Positions 7,315 to 16,000 of a stretch of 64,000 bases of DNA are shown in pieces. The translations under genes were made by a program, and so were the position numbers. This stretch comes from a candidate division WOR-3 bacterium (GTDB taxonomy: Bacteria > Hydrothermota > UBA3072). Below the pieces are notes generated by a model that did no database searches, was not told the DNA's origin, and saw only the letters and a program-made list of their open reading frames with translations. The stretch covers positions 114,648-178,647 of the forward strand of contig JBDRZZ010000002.1 of NCBI GenBank assembly GCA_039804165.1. The letters run 5' to 3'. Every line of letters begins with the position of its first letter. Position 1 is the stretch's first letter.

Positions 7315-8583
7315 ATGAAGATTTTGTTAATAAATCCACCTATATATGACTTTGCTGCTTATGATTTTTGGATGAAGCCTCTTGGATTATTGTATATTTC
7401 AAGTCTATTAAAAAAAGAGAAACACAAGGTTTATCTATTGGATGTTGTAGATAGATTAGATAATTATTTTAGGGAGATAAAAAACGATTCCTTAGGTAGA
7501 GGAAAACTTAAATTTGTAAAGGTTGAAAAGCCAAAAATCTTAGAGAAAATCCCTGGAAAATTCAAAAGATATGGTTTACCAAAAAGAGTGATTTTTGAAA
7601 GAGTAAAAGAGTTTAAACCAGAAGTTGTGATGGTGAGTTGTTCAATGACTTATTGGTATCTTGGGTTAATTGAAATTAGAGAAATTATAAATTCTTTAGA
7701 AAATAAACCCATCTTAATTCTTGGAGGGATATATCCTTCTCTTTTACCTGAGCATGCTAAAGAACTTGGATTTGAGCGAGTTTATCCTATAGGGGAAAAA
7801 TATATTAAGGAGATAGATTTTAAGATCCCTGATCATTTTGGCCTTTTCCCTCTTCCGGATTATTCTCACTATTCAAGATTAAATTATGTCGCTTTATCTA
7901 CTTCAGTTGGTTGCCCTTTTAGTTGTCCTTATTGTGCAACTCCTTATCTTTATGAGAAAAAAGAGGAAAAGGAAGAAGAGCAAGTTGTAGATGAAATTTA
8001 TTATTTTTATAAAAAAGGGATTACAAAATTTGCTTTTTATGATGATGCATTACTAATTCCTCCAGAAAGATTTATTAACTTATGCGAAGAAATAAAGGAA
8101 AGAGGTATTAAGGCCTACTTTTTTACTCCTAATGGGTTACACCCACGTTTTATATCAAAAGAGATCGCTCGTCTTATGTATGAAGCGGGCTTTAAAGAAC
8201 CTAGACTCTCTCTAGAGACTTCTGATGAGATTATTCAAGAAAAATTTTATTTAAAGACTTCAAACTATGAATATGTTAAAGCTATTGAGAATCTATTAAA
8301 AGTTGGATATAAAAAGGGAGAGATTTATACTTATTTACTTGTAGGAGTTCCAGGAATTAGTTATGAATCTGTAGAGAAATCAATTCTTTTTGTGGGGAAA
8401 GTGGGAGTAAAGGTTTCTTTGGCTGAATTTTCACCTATTCCAAAAACCCCGATGGATGAAAATTTGCCAGATCCTCTTCTTACAAACAATACTGTTTACT
8501 ACCGTTATAAAAATGAAGAGGATAAGATGATAAAAGTTAAGAAATTAGCTAAAGAGGTAAATAAAAAAGCAACAAATTTTTAG
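7315..8583 (+). CDS. B12-binding domain radical SAM protein
   Basis: 422 residues. The N terminus ILLINPPIYDFAAYDF with KPLGLLYISSLLKK is the start of the cobalamin-binding-like domain used by B12 radical SAM proteins, although a DxHxxG histidine motif is not obvious. The radical SAM cluster motif GCPFSCPYCATPY gives C-x3-C-x2-C near residues 200-207. FYDDALLI and PNGLHPRFI are typical of the barrel strands. The enzyme likely performs a methyl transfer or other radical reaction on an unknown substrate. It sits 11 nt after the BamE-like gene without a clear Shine-Dalgarno, so it is probably read through from there. It is not assignable to a named family member. Confidence 0.83.
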   Translation: MKILLINPPIYDFAAYDFWMKPLGLLYISSLLKKEKHKVYLLDVVDRLDNYFREIKNDSLGRGKLKFVKVEKPKILEKIPGKFKRYGLPKRVIFERVKEFKPEVVMVSCSMTYWYLGLIEIREIINSLENKPILILGGIYPSLLPEHAKELGFERVYPIGEKYIKEIDFKIPDHFGLFPLPDYSHYSRLNYVALSTSVGCPFSCPYCATPYLYEKKEEKEEEQVVDEIYYFYKKGITKFAFYDDALLIPPERFINLCEEIKERGIKAYFFTPNGLHPRFISKEIARLMYEAGFKEPRLSLETSDEIIQEKFYLKTSNYEYVKAIENLLKVGYKKGEIYTYLLVGVPGISYESVEKSILFVGKVGVKVSLAEFSPIPKTPMDENLPDPLLTNNTVYYRYKNEEDKMIKVKKLAKEVNKKATNF

Positions 8584-9312
8584 TTATAGATTATCAATAA
8601 TATTCCACTTTGCAATCCATTTTCCTTGTCTTTCTCCAGAAGGATCTAATTTTACGTAATCCTTAGGAAGATATTCCTCTTTTACCGGAACGTCAATTCC
8701 TATAAGCTCGAGAATATAACCTAGACGTGCAACTAAACTTTTATTCTTACACCTAATAGTATATTCCATCAATTTCTTTATAGAAATATTTTTAATAAGA
8801 CTTTCTATAATTTCTCTTAACTTAATTAGGTTTGGTGCGTAGTCTAATTCCTCGAGACAATCTACAATTGCTTTTTCAGGTTCTGCCATTGTAACTTTAT
8901 TACCGTTAATGTTTAAGTGGCAGAAACCAAAGAACTTATAAGGTTTTAATGTAATATATTTGAAATTGTAATTTTTAAACACAATGGATCTCTTTCTTTT
9001 AGGAGTTGCTATATAATAAGTTTCTTTATTAAAAAATCCTTTATTTATATATGCAGATAAAGCTGTTTCAAACGATATATAAGAAGGTTGAACAGTCTTT
9101 GATGCAATCAAAAATGGGCACTCGGTCCCCTCTGGTAAGGTATATTTTCCTTTTTCTATTTCTTCTATCATGTTATCCATCTTAAGCTGATATGCCATTT
9201 GAGAAGCATAATTATTTGAAATTCCAAAAATAGAACATATATCTGAAATCGTGAAGAAATTCAGACCCATTTTTCTTAACCTTGATAATACCTTTCTCTT
9301 AGATATAGCCAT
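8584..9312 (-). CDS. AbiEi-like antitoxin/transcriptional regulator, no toxin partner visible
   Basis: 242 residues. The N-terminal region is a winged-helix (ISDICSIFGISNNYASQMAYQLKMDNMIEEIEKGKYTL in two parts), followed by the AbiEi-type domain. That domain contains SYISFETALSAY, ATPKRKRSIVFKNYNFKYI and the conserved AEPEKAIVDCLEEL. Such proteins are the antitoxin/repressor half of type IV AbiE systems or stand-alone regulators. No nucleotidyltransferase (AbiEii) gene is adjacent; the downstream gene is the convergent radical SAM gene. The ATG comes 5 nt after the -10 box with no Shine-Dalgarno, so the mRNA is probably leaderless. What it regulates is unknown; autoregulation is plausible. 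Confidence 0.8.
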   Translation of the reverse strand: MAISKRKVLSRLRKMGLNFFTISDICSIFGISNNYASQMAYQLKMDNMIEEIEKGKYTLPEGTECPFLIASKTVQPSYISFETALSAYINKGFFNKETYYIATPKRKRSIVFKNYNFKYITLKPYKFFGFCHLNINGNKVTMAEPEKAIVDCLEELDYAPNLIKLREIIESLIKNISIKKLMEYTIRCKNKSLVARLGYILELIGIDVPVKEEYLPKDYVKLDPSGERQGKWIAKWNIIDNL

Positions 9313-9317
9313 ATTAA

Positions 9318-9346
9318 ATTATAATAAATGATAATTTAATAGTCAA
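9318..9346 (-). promoter_or_regulatory. promoter giving probable leaderless AbiEi-like mRNA
   Basis: Minus strand TTGACT (9346-9341), 17-bp spacer, TATAAT (9323-9318), then only 5 nt before the ATG at 9312. An imperfect palindrome of A/T (TAAATTATCATTTATTATAATTTA-like, read in overlapping halves) covers the -10 region and could be an operator. Confidence 0.7.
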
Positions 9347-9462
9347 GAGGTTTCTTAGAGATTAAGATAGCTCCTTTTCTTTTTGAGAGTAAAAATTGCT
9401 TTATGCAAAATTTTTTGCATTTTAAGAAAAGTTGTTTTTTTAATTATTTGTTAATCAATCAC

Positions 9463-9490
9463 TTGATTTTAGGAACAAAAATTGTATATT
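9463..9490 (+). promoter_or_regulatory. promoter of secreted protein gene
   Basis: TTGATT at 9463-9468, 16-bp spacer, TATATT at 9485-9490. The gene-free stretch 9313-9527 otherwise holds only the divergent AbiEi-like promoter and A/T-rich sequence. Confidence 0.6.
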
Positions 9491-9527
9491 TTAGAATGGA
9501 TCTTTAAAGATATAAAGGAGGTTAATA

Positions 9528-10085
9528 ATGAGAAAAATTATGATTATTTTCTTATTTTTACAAGGAGCTCTCTTTGCTCAACAGCAAGCTATAGGACCGA
9601 GCCCTCAATCTCAAGAGGTAAATTTAACTTTTATAATACCAATGATTGTTGGGATATATGTTAATAACGATGCAGAGTGGAATTTTGGGAATATAACACT
9701 TAATCCTCTTAATCCTATTTATCCTCCTTTTTCTTATCCGGAGTATTATTTCCCCACAACTCCAAATTCCTCTCCTTATCAGAGAATTCAATATATGGTT
9801 TCTGGTGTTCCTTCAGGATCTCCTGTGGGTTGGTCTCTTATTGTATATGGAAGTGGAGATCCTGGTAATGGTATTCTTCTTTCTGATATAGAACATAGCC
9901 CTGCAGGAATGGGAAGTTGGAAGGCTTTTCATACAATTGCTGCTCCAGATACTCTTGTGACTGGCCTAGGGAATACAGGAGGATGGCAGATTTTAAATCA
10001 AGATTATAGAGTAAAATTGGATGGAGACGAAGAGCAGTCTGCTGGTGTAAGCTGCGTTCTTACTTATACAATTCAAACTCATTAA
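9528..10085 (+). CDS. secreted protein of unknown function, predicted beta-rich
   Basis: 185 residues. I do not recognise a named family. A cleavable Sec signal peptide is clear (MRKIMIIFLFLQGALFA, then QQQA). The mature part is rich in G, P, S, T and aromatic residues, starts with VNLTFIIPMIVGIYVNND and ends with DYRVKLDGDEEQSAGVSCVLTYTIQTH. These alternating hydrophobic strands suggest a beta-sandwich of the kind seen in pilin-like or surface-layer proteins. AAAGGAGG lies 6 nt before the ATG and a good promoter is present, so expression may be high. There is only one cysteine in the mature region. It could be a surface structural component; nothing nearby confirms it. Confidence 0.7.
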   Translation: MRKIMIIFLFLQGALFAQQQAIGPSPQSQEVNLTFIIPMIVGIYVNNDAEWNFGNITLNPLNPIYPPFSYPEYYFPTTPNSSPYQRIQYMVSGVPSGSPVGWSLIVYGSGDPGNGILLSDIEHSPAGMGSWKAFHTIAAPDTLVTGLGNTGGWQILNQDYRVKLDGDEEQSAGVSCVLTYTIQTH

Positions 10086-10108
10086 TAATTTGTCTATTTA
10101 AAAAAATT

Positions 10109-11269
10109 ATGAAGCCACTCAAAGACATTCCAAGAAATGTAAAAGCTCTTGGAATTGTGAGTCTTTTAAACGATGCGGCAAGTGAGATGATTTATCCCTT
10201 ACTTCCTGTTTTCCTTGTTTCTGTTTTGGGCGCAGGACCAGGAATTTTAGGAATTGTTGAGGGAATTTCAGAGTCTACTGCAAGCCTACTTAAGCTAATC
10301 TCGGGATGGGTTTCAGACAAAATTAGAAAAAGGAAATTTCTTATTTTTATAGGTTATTTCCTATCAGGTCTTGGAAGGCCTTTGATAGGATTGGCTGGAA
10401 TGTGGTGGCAAGTTGCTTTTATAAGGTTTTTAGATCGTCTTGGGAAAGGAATAAGAACTTCTCCACGAGATGCTCTTATTTCTCTTTCAACTCCTTCTGA
10501 GAAAAAAGGTAAATCTTTTGGATTCCATAGGGCTATGGATCATCTTGGAGCTATAATTGGACCAATTTTTGCTGTAATTCTTTTGAAGTTTGGCTTAAGC
10601 CTTAAAAGTTTATTTCTTTCTTCGTTATTACCAGGCATTATAACAATTATTATTGTAACTTTATTTGTTAAAGAGAAAGAATTTAAAAACAATTTTAGAA
10701 AAAATATTGGGGATTTTTCTGTTCTCTCAAAGAACTTTAAACTCTATCTTTTTATTATTATTCTTTTTACCCTAGGGAATTCATCCGATGCTTTTCTAAT
10801 TTTAAAAGCTAAAGACACAGGAATAGGAGTTAACTTTATTCCTATTCTTTGGATTTTATTACATTTTGTGAAAATGGTTTCTTCAATTCCTGGTGGAGAA
10901 TTATCAGATAAAATTGGAAGAAGGAAAGTGATCGCGGCGGGCTGGATTATATATGCTCTTATTTATCTTGGTTTTGGTTTTTCATTTAAAGCTTTTCATA
11001 TTTGGAGTTTATTTGCTCTTTACGGTATATTTTTTGGTCTTACTGAAGGAGTTGAGAAAGCCTTTGTTAGTGATCTTGTAAATAAAGAATCCCAGGGGAC
11101 CGGTTTTGGTTTATATCATCTAACAGTTGGAATCGCAGCTTTTCCTTCAAGTGTGATATTTGGTTTTATATGGCAAAAATTTGGTTCTTTTTCTGCCTTT
11201 GCCTATGGAGCTTTTCTTGGGATAATTGCCTCTATCCTTCTTCTCTCTTTAGTTAGGGAAAGGAATTAA
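10109..11269 (+). CDS. MFS transporter
   Basis: 386 residues with about 12 hydrophobic segments. Major-facilitator motif A-like loops are seen twice: GWVSDKIRKRKFLIF between TM2 and TM3 and GELSDKIGRRKVIAAG in the second half. The N-terminal NVKALGIVSLLNDAASEMIYPLLPVFL matches a bacterial MFS group often annotated as multidrug or sugar efflux permeases. Substrate is unknown. It follows the secreted-protein gene by 23 nt with no obvious Shine-Dalgarno or separate promoter. It converges with the DUF1573 gene, overlapping it by 4 bp at the stop codons. Confidence 0.9.
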   Translation: MKPLKDIPRNVKALGIVSLLNDAASEMIYPLLPVFLVSVLGAGPGILGIVEGISESTASLLKLISGWVSDKIRKRKFLIFIGYFLSGLGRPLIGLAGMWWQVAFIRFLDRLGKGIRTSPRDALISLSTPSEKKGKSFGFHRAMDHLGAIIGPIFAVILLKFGLSLKSLFLSSLLPGIITIIIVTLFVKEKEFKNNFRKNIGDFSVLSKNFKLYLFIIILFTLGNSSDAFLILKAKDTGIGVNFIPILWILLHFVKMVSSIPGGELSDKIGRRKVIAAGWIIYALIYLGFGFSFKAFHIWSLFALYGIFFGLTEGVEKAFVSDLVNKESQGTGFGLYHLTVGIAAFPSSVIFGFIWQKFGSFSAFAYGAFLGIIASILLLSLVRERN

Positions 11270-12249
11270 TCCTTTTCAATTATTTCTTTTATTTTTTCTA
11301 CTCTAATATTTTCTTCAGTCAAAAACTCATTTTTTATAAAAAGAATAGGGCTTACTTTTAATTTTTCTACTTTAAAAGACTCACACATTTTTTCGTAAAG
11401 TTCTCTATTTTTCTTATCTTTAATATTAAGCCTCTTAACAGAGATAAAAGGAAATTTGTATTCTAAATATTTTAATTCATAAGATGCTCTTCTACATTTA
11501 TTTTCCACATCATAAAAATAAAAAAGAGGTAGTGCTTCTTTCCTGTTTATAGGAATAACTTTATCAACCTCTATCTTTGGTAATTCACAATTTTTATAGA
11601 AACAATCCCTTATCTTCATTTCAAGTTTTCCCTCTATTTCTTCTTTTCCACCCAAGATTGAATTTCCAATTACCAAAATTGGAAAACACTCTCTTCTTTC
11701 ATTAAGTTGTTTTTCGAACTCAATCAACCTTTCATAGTTTATAGGGAAATTAATTTCAAAATAATTAACCTTGAGTCTGTATTTTTTCTCTAATGGTCCT
11801 AATATGTTCTTTTTTATGAAATTGTAATCGTTACAATTCTTTGGAGAGAAAAGATTTAAAGTTATAAGAGGAGGAAGGACATTTGCTTTTATCTTAAGTT
11901 CAATAATAGGTTTCTCAGGATCATTTGAGTGAACCTTTACTCCTTTAGAAACCTCCCCTATATATGAATTTGAGCTGAAGGTTACCTCAACACTACCACT
12001 TCCACCTGGGGAGATTTTTGGAGAAGATAGAATTGCTCCAGTGCAACCACAGGTTGATCTAACTTTTTCAATAATGAGAGTATCATCGCCCTCATTAGTG
12101 AATTTAAAAATGTGAGTTTTTTGGGTTCTTTGTTCCATCTTCCCAAAATTAATTTCTGTCACCTTAAATTTTATAGAAGGTGTAGCCTGTAAATTTTTCC
12201 AATTTATTAATAATATTAAAGTAGCAAAGATTTTAATTATTCTTTTCAT
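11266..12249 (-). CDS. DUF1573 protein with two C-terminal thioredoxin-like folds (fusion)
   Basis: 327 residues with an N-terminal signal peptide. Residues 25-122 are a DUF1573 immunoglobulin-like domain: INFGKMEQRTQKTHIFKFTN, the conserved STCGCTGA at 65-72, and SPGGSGSVEVTF. The remainder appears to hold two thioredoxin-like folds. The first spans about 126-225, with strand LITLNLFSPKNCND (Cys139) and a putative cis-Pro loop at Pro190 (CFPILVIGN). The second spans about 239-327, with PLFYFYD, Cys252 and a cis-Pro loop at Pro301 (VSPILFIKN). Neither has an intact C-x-x-C, so redox activity is doubtful. The thioredoxin-like assignment is inference from pattern. The leader is about 2 nt with no Shine-Dalgarno. 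Confidence 0.75.
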   Translation of the reverse strand: MKRIIKIFATLILLINWKNLQATPSIKFKVTEINFGKMEQRTQKTHIFKFTNEGDDTLIIEKVRSTCGCTGAILSSPKISPGGSGSVEVTFSSNSYIGEVSKGVKVHSNDPEKPIIELKIKANVLPPLITLNLFSPKNCNDYNFIKKNILGPLEKKYRLKVNYFEINFPINYERLIEFEKQLNERRECFPILVIGNSILGGKEEIEGKLEMKIRDCFYKNCELPKIEVDKVIPINRKEALPLFYFYDVENKCRRASYELKYLEYKFPFISVKRLNIKDKKNRELYEKMCESFKVEKLKVSPILFIKNEFLTEENIRVEKIKEIIEKD

Positions 12250-12258
12250 CTTATAATA

Positions 12259-12287
12259 ATTTTAATTAAGAAGCTCCTATTTTTCAA
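12259..12287 (-). promoter_or_regulatory. promoter of DUF1573 gene, probable leaderless start
   Basis: Minus strand TTGAAA (12287-12282), 17-bp spacer, TAAAAT (12264-12259); ATG 12249 follows after 9 nt of A/T with one G. Confidence 0.55.
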
Positions 12288-12323
12288 CCCTCTTTAATGA
12301 AAATCTTCTGAGAGAAATAGTCC

Positions 12324-12351
12324 TTGACAGTATAAGGCTTTATTGTATATT
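12324..12351 (+). promoter_or_regulatory. promoter of tRNA-Arg/tadA/tRNA-Ser unit
   Basis: TTGACA at 12324-12329, 16-bp spacer, TATATT at 12346-12351. The tRNA-Arg 5' end is at 12363, so the primary transcript would need only a few nt of 5' trimming. Confidence 0.8.
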
Positions 12352-12362
12352 TTAAAAAGGAT

Positions 12363-12436
12363 ACGCCTGTAGCTCAACTGGATAGAGCAGCGGACTACGG
12401 ATCCGCAGGTTGGAGGTTCGAATCCTCTCAGGCGTG
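12363..12436 (+). tRNA. tRNA-Arg (anticodon ACG)
   Basis: Complete cloverleaf. The 7-bp acceptor stem is ACGCCTG with CAGGCGT, the discriminator base is G12436, and CCA is not encoded. The anticodon stem-loop is GCGGA-CTACGGA-TCCGC, giving anticodon ACG. The T-arm GGAGG-TTCGAAT-CCTCT is intact. A34 of this tRNA is the standard substrate for deamination to inosine by TadA, which is encoded by the next gene. A run of seven T directly follows the 3' end. Confidence 0.96.
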
Positions 12437-12450
12437 TTTTTTTAAGGTCT

Positions 12451-12906
12451 ATGGAAAGTAACGACGAGAAATGGATGAGAGAAGCTCTGAAGGAAGCCGA
12501 GAAGTCTTTCAGAGAAGAAGAAGTTCCAGTTGGGGCAGTTGTAGTTAGAAATGGAAGTATTATTGGGAGAGGGTATAATAGAAAGGAAGCTTTAAAAGAT
12601 CCTACTGCTCACGCTGAGATAATAGCAATAACAGCTGCGGCTAATTCTCTTGGAGATTGGAGATTAGAAGGTTGTGAGCTTTACTCTACTCTTGAGCCTT
12701 GTCTTATGTGCGCTGGGGCAATAATTCAGGCAAGAATAAGTAGAGTGGTTTATGGGGCGAAAGATGAGAAGTTTGGATCGCTTGGTTCTGTAATTGATGT
12801 TAGAAATAAAAGATGGAACTGGAACTTTGAGGTGGTTTCAGGCGTCTTGCAAGAAGAAGCGGCGAATCTATTAAAAGAATTTTTTAAAAATAGGAGGGAT
12901 GGCTGA
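12451..12906 (+). CDS. tadA: tRNA-specific adenosine deaminase
   Basis: Deaminates A34 of tRNA-Arg(ACG) to inosine so that one tRNA reads CGU, CGC and CGA. 151 residues, usual length. The zinc/catalytic motif is TAHAEIIAI (His and the proton-shuttle Glu), followed by TLEPCLMCAGAI (P-C-x2-C) and RISRVVYGA, all typical of TadA. It begins 15 nt after tRNA-Arg(ACG), its expected substrate, and its last codons and TGA stop lie inside the 5' part of tRNA-Ser. The start is ATG 12451 with only a weak AAGG. Expression probably comes from read-through of the tRNA promoter. Confidence 0.95.
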   Translation: MESNDEKWMREALKEAEKSFREEEVPVGAVVVRNGSIIGRGYNRKEALKDPTAHAEIIAITAAANSLGDWRLEGCELYSTLEPCLMCAGAIIQARISRVVYGAKDEKFGSLGSVIDVRNKRWNWNFEVVSGVLQEEAANLLKEFFKNRRDG

Positions 12907-12979
12907 GTGGTCAAAAGCGCACGATTCGAAATCGTGTTTCCGTGAAAACGGAACGGGGGTTCGAATCCCTCTCCCTCCG
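12893..12979 (+). tRNA. tRNA-Ser (anticodon CGA)
   Basis: Class II tRNA of 87 nt. The acceptor stem is GGAGGGA with TCCCTCC, with discriminator G12979. The anticodon stem-loop is CACGA-TTCGAAA-TCGTG, giving anticodon CGA. There is a long variable arm (TTCCGT...ACGGAA) and an intact T-arm with loop TTCGAAT. The first 14 nt overlap the end of tadA, whose stop codon falls in the D-arm. CCA is not encoded. Confidence 0.96.
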
Positions 12980-13002
12980 GCGTTTTAAAAAAGGAGAAAG
13001 AA

Positions 13003-16000
13003 TTGATTTTTTTGTTTTTATCTATAGGAATTAAAGAGCCTCTAAATAGAGAAACAATGGATTCTCTTAGTATTTTTAGTGACCGGGAATTTATTGAAAA
13101 ACAGATTGAGGTTTTTGCTCTTCATCCTGATCATCTTCGTCATTTTGGTCCAAATCGTAAATCTCCTTTGTTGAGATCTAGACAAAAAAGCGTTTTACAA
13201 TCTTATAGAAAGACAAGAGTTGGAAGTGTCGATACAATTAGAATTGCTGCAATTAGAGTTGAATTCTTACCAGATACAACCTCTCTCACTACAGGTAACG
13301 GTAGATTTATTCTTATTGGAAGTGGGAATATTTGTGATACAACTTTTGACACAACATTAATTGACGGTAAGGTGAAAATTGACACTTTGATTACAAGAAA
13401 CCTAACTTATGATCCTCCTCATGATTTTACTTATTTTAATAGATTATTAGAAGCCCTTCACAATTATTACTGGAAGGTTTCATATAATAAACTCTGGCTT
13501 GAGTGGGAAGTTTTCCCATCCCAGATAGATTCTGGATACCAATTACCTTATGAGATGAGCTATTATGGCGATCCAAAATACTTCGTTTTGGGTTTTTTTA
13601 AATTGCTTAGGGATGCTGTTCTTTGTGCGGATAATTCGGTTGATTTTTCCGATTTTGATATTGTAATTGTTTTCCATGCTGGAGCTCCTTGGCAGACAGA
13701 TCTTCGTGGAGATTCTCCTTATGATATTTATGCAGGATATGGTTCTGAGATGCATAAAGTGTTTGGCTCCTATCTAATAGTTGATGGAGATACAATTGAT
13801 GAAGGCATAATAATGCCTGAAACAGGATTTCAAGATGGTGTTGCTTCTTATTTACAGGGATCTCTATGCCATGAGTTCGGTCATGCTCTTGGTCTTTTTG
13901 ATCTATACGATGTTTCAGGGAAAAGTATAGGGATGGGAGGATGGGCTTTAATGGGAACTGGGAACTGGAATGTTGGAGGGCTTGTTCCTCCCAGGATGTG
14001 TGCTTATAATAGAGTTAAACTTGGTTTTGATGAGCCTTATTTAATTGATAAAAATGCTACTTCTCTACCAATAAAATGGACTGGTAGTTTTGATTCTTCA
14101 ACGCCAAAGATTTATAAGATTCCAATAAATGCCGAAGAATATTTTCTTATTGAGAATAGATTTGCTTATGTTAATCCAGACACTTTTCATTACGTTCTTC
14201 CTTGCACAACGAATCTTGACTCGAATGGCTATAGGGTTTGGAAAGATAATGTTTTAGTAAATATAGATGATTACGAATCTTCTCTTCCTTTACCTTTTAA
14301 CTCTGGGGGTCTTGCAATTTGGCATATAGACGAAGAAAAGATTGGAATAGCTGAGAGTTTAAATATGGTAAACGTTGGTTCCCCAAAAGGGATTGACCTT
14401 GAGGAAGGAGATGGTATACAGGACTTTGAAAAGTCATTATCAAAAATTCAAAATATAAATGCAGCATTCTATGGCTCTCAATTGGACGTTTATAGTTTAA
14501 AAGGGTACAACTATGAATTTTCTTCTAAGACTGATCCTTCTTCTTGTGACAATTTGGGTAATTGGACTGGGATAATAATATCAAATATTTCTTCTCCAGA
14601 TACAATAATGTTCTTTGATGTGTTTTTTAACAGAATTGTTTCAGGATTTCCGAAAAAGTTTGGGGATAGAATGGATGTTATATCACCCCAAGATCTTAAT
14701 GGTTCGATTTATATTGGAGATATGGGGGGAAGAATTTATAGAGCAAATCCAGATGATACTTTATTTAAAATGTGCGAGATTGAAGATTCAATATATAAAG
14801 ATTCTACCTACACTACTCCTCTTCTTTCTGATATTACTGGAGATGGTGAGGTAGAAATTTTTGATATGACTATAAAAGGTAAAATTTTCCTCTATGACCT
14901 CTATGAAAGAAAGCTGTTAGATTCAATGAGGGTGAGAGGGGAAATATATGGAAATGCATCTGCTTATGATCTTCTTCCTGGAGGGGGGAAAGAAGTTCTT
15001 TTTGGAACTTCTTATGGGGAATTACATCTCCTTAAATGGGATGGCAATAAACTCTTAGAAGCAGAAGGTTTCCCTGTTTATGTAGGAGATTGGTTGGTGG
15101 CGACTCCTCTTGTTATTGGAAGTTCTATATATGTTTTACCTGCTAGTGGTGTTCTTTTGAAGATTTCTAAGGAAGGGAAGATTATCTGGAGAAGGGGTAA
15201 AGAATGTGTTTCTTATAGTTTGTCTTCTCCTGTAGCCGGGGATTTAGACCGAGATGGAATAATGGAAATTATATGTTCCACTGGAGCAAAAAAAGTTTTC
15301 TGTGTAGATACATTAGGTGTGATTGAATGGGAAAGGAATTTACCTGCAAAAACTTATTTCTCAACCCCAGGATTAGGAGATATAGATGGAGATGGATTCC
15401 TTGAAGTTGTTTTAGCTGATAGTGCAAACATATTTGCCTTAAACAGAAACGGTGCTCTCCTAAATAATTTTCCAATAAAAATTCATTTTTCTACCCAACC
15501 TCAATCTTCAATTGTCCTTGCTGATGTAAGTGGAGATTCTTTGTTAGACATTGTCTTTGGCTCTCCGGATGGCGGGGTTTTTGCCTTTAATGGAGAAGGA
15601 AAGAAAGTTGCAGAATTTCCATTTGGGGTAGGAAAAATAACTTATTCTACCCCTTTAGTTTGTGATATGAATGGAGATGGTCGTTCGGAATTATTTATAG
15701 GCTCCTCCAGTGGATGGTTGTATGGTTGGGAGACAGACGGATTTTACAGAAAAGATGGATGGAATAGAATTTACTTTAATAATGATCATCAATCTGTTTT
15801 TCCTGATTCTTTTCTACCAGAAAATTTCCAAAAAGAAAAGGGTATAGGAATTGAAGAATTCTATGTTTATCCTTCTCCTATAAGAAGAGGAGAAGAAGCT
15901 TACATAAGGTTTACCTTAGGTTCTCATTCTTCTAATGTGATAATTAGAATATACTCTCTTTCTGGAAGGCTTGTAACAGAGAAAAGGATAAAAGGTAATT

